Shown here piece after piece: positions 63,264 to 64,000 of a DNA stretch of 64,000 nucleotides. Source of the DNA: Aminobacter aganoensis (lineage in GTDB: Bacteria > Pseudomonadota > Alphaproteobacteria > Rhizobiales > Rhizobiaceae); the NCBI RefSeq assembly GCF_014206975.1, contig NZ_JACHOU010000020.1, positions 1-64,000 on the forward strand, in the 5' to 3' direction. The notes below the pieces were generated by a model. The model searched no databases and was not told the DNA's origin. It saw only the letters and a program-made list of their open reading frames with translations. Within the stretch, counting starts at the first letter, position 1. Every line of letters starts with the position of its first letter. Position numbers and translations under genes: made by a program.

Positions 63264-63517
63264 TCCGACTCAAGAACATTTGCTGCCGCCACCACCTTGC
63301 GACGTCCTGTCGGCCTCCGCCGATTTAGTGATCGCTTGCGCGGAACCGCCGGGCTCCGCAGCGGTTACGGAACAGCACGACAACCAAATGCAAGTCAGCC
63401 ACAAGATGGTCGACCAATCGCCCATTCGAAGCAGCGAAATGGGACGACAGCAGGACTTGCGACGCTCTCATTGGGACCCGGGTGACGGGCTTTTCCCGAT
63501 CATTGGAGTTCCTATCG

Positions 63518-63835
63518 ATGCTCATCAATGGAAAAGCGGTCAATCTGGATGAACCGGCGACGTTTTACGAAGACCGTTTCAATCACGGCACATACTTCTC
63601 GCATTTAGCACAAGCGATCAGCCATGCCGTCGCCACCTCATCGTCACAGCAGATGCACGCGGCCAGCATCGTCACCCAGTCGGGCGAGCAGTTCGGCTGG
63701 ACCGAAATCAGCCTGCTGCACGATCATCTTCGCAATGATGCCGCCAGGCCCGACCGAAGCGCCCACGAATCCCTGTCAACGGGAACCACGGCCTGCCCGA
63801 GGGAATCTGGGTCCGGGCGAGGCGGCGACGGGTAA
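63518..63835 (+). CDS. Hypothetical protein
   Basis: 105 residues from the ATG at 63518 (ribosome site TTGGAG). YEDRFNHGTYFSHLAQAISHAV and ASIVTQSGEQFGWTEISLL suggest a folded first half; the tail is low complexity. A weak GGAAC-N18-TT lies at 63342-63366. Family unknown. Confidence 0.5.
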   Translation: MLINGKAVNLDEPATFYEDRFNHGTYFSHLAQAISHAVATSSSQQMHAASIVTQSGEQFGWTEISLLHDHLRNDAARPDRSAHESLSTGTTACPRESGSGRGGDG

Positions 63836-63857
63836 GGGTCAGCAATTGGAGGCCATC

Positions 63858-64000
63858 ATGCAAGCCGGAACCGAAGAGCTAAAGATCAGGACCTTCGATG
63901 GAACCGTGAACGTCACCTTTTCCGGTGCCGTCATTGCGTCCACGACTAGGGCGCGGGTAGTCTGCGTCGAAGGCGAGCCTGACGTGTTCTACATTCCGTT
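63858..64000 (+). CDS. DUF427-family protein, N-terminal part (cut by window edge)
   Basis: Starts at the ATG at 63858 with ribosome site GGAGG and runs off the right edge. VNVTFSGAVIASTTRARVV and then VFYIP match the first half of the DUF427 beta-fold (VRVxFxGxxIADSxxALxV...YYxP). Function unknown. Confidence 0.7.
   Translation, partial: MQAGTEELKIRTFDGTVNVTFSGAVIASTTRARVVCVEGEPDVFYIP

Noticed and set aside
1-64000. CRISPR arrays, tRNA and rRNA genes
   Set aside because: No regularly spaced repeats of the right size and no tRNA or rRNA signatures noticed, though I could not run a scan.

Overview
The window looks like part of a plasmid (or plasmid-like accessory replicon) of a Rhizobiales alphaproteobacterium, most like Mesorhizobium or a relative. 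The reasons are a repABC partition/replication operon with perfect parS-type palindromes at the left end, a SyrB-like protein, a Ros/MucR-type regulator, GGAAC...CGTT promoters of the alphaproteobacterial general stress sigma factor (EcfG/RpoE2), and many small proteins of families common in rhizobia (DUF982, DUF1236, DUF1344, DUF883, PRC-barrel, DUF427). Nothing here names the species. Layout: 1-3 kb holds repC (cut by the edge), a candidate antisense RNA, repB, repA and three parS sites. 3-7 kb holds a small-molecule kinase, two fold-type-II PLP enzymes and an IclR regulator, possibly a pathway around phosphorylated hydroxy amino acids. 7-10.7 kb is regulatory: two small XRE repressors with shared ACTATAGT palindromes, a LuxR/LuxI quorum-sensing pair, an OmpR-type regulator with a degenerate receiver, and a GNAT enzyme. 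10.7-16.8 kb is an amino-acid-type ABC importer with a DoeB/aspartoacylase-like deacylase, an M24 hydrolase and a divergent GntR regulator, resembling part of the ectoine-uptake/catabolism set. 17.3-26.6 kb is a trbBCDEJLFGHI mating-pair-formation operon, with no trbK, relaxase or coupling protein in view. 26.8-32.5 kb has the SyrB-like protein, a large clade-2-type catalase, a DUF6894-like protein, an isochorismatase-like hydrolase and a thioredoxin-reductase-like flavoprotein. 32.9-36 kb is a GC-rich ProVWX-type betaine/choline importer. 36-38 kb contains an XRE protein, a Nudix protein and the remains of an insertion sequence. 38-43 kb has stress-type small membrane proteins and a lipid-linked glycan cluster (GT-C transferase, GtrA, methyltransferase, GT2). 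43-52.5 kb mixes decaying genes (frameshifted 3-methyladenine glycosylase, CoxG fragment) with stress-type genes and a compact operon of N-formylglutamate amidohydrolase, DUF1704 metallopeptidase and glutathione-synthetase-like ATP-grasp. That operon is the best candidate for an undescribed system: an attach-and-remove peptide or amino-acid modification pathway. 52.6-58 kb has a broken GST gene, a hipBA toxin-antitoxin pair with two operators, an M15 peptidase and an aldehyde dehydrogenase relic. 58-64 kb has small hydrophilic proteins, a MucR-like protein lacking its zinc cysteine, a UvrD-type helicase, several short hypothetical genes and the start of a DUF427 protein. How it works together: the left half carries plasmid maintenance, sensing and conjugation plus two nutrient cassettes. 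The right half is rich in stress-response genes, several behind EcfG-type promoters, interspersed with gene relics, as expected for accessory DNA that turns over quickly.
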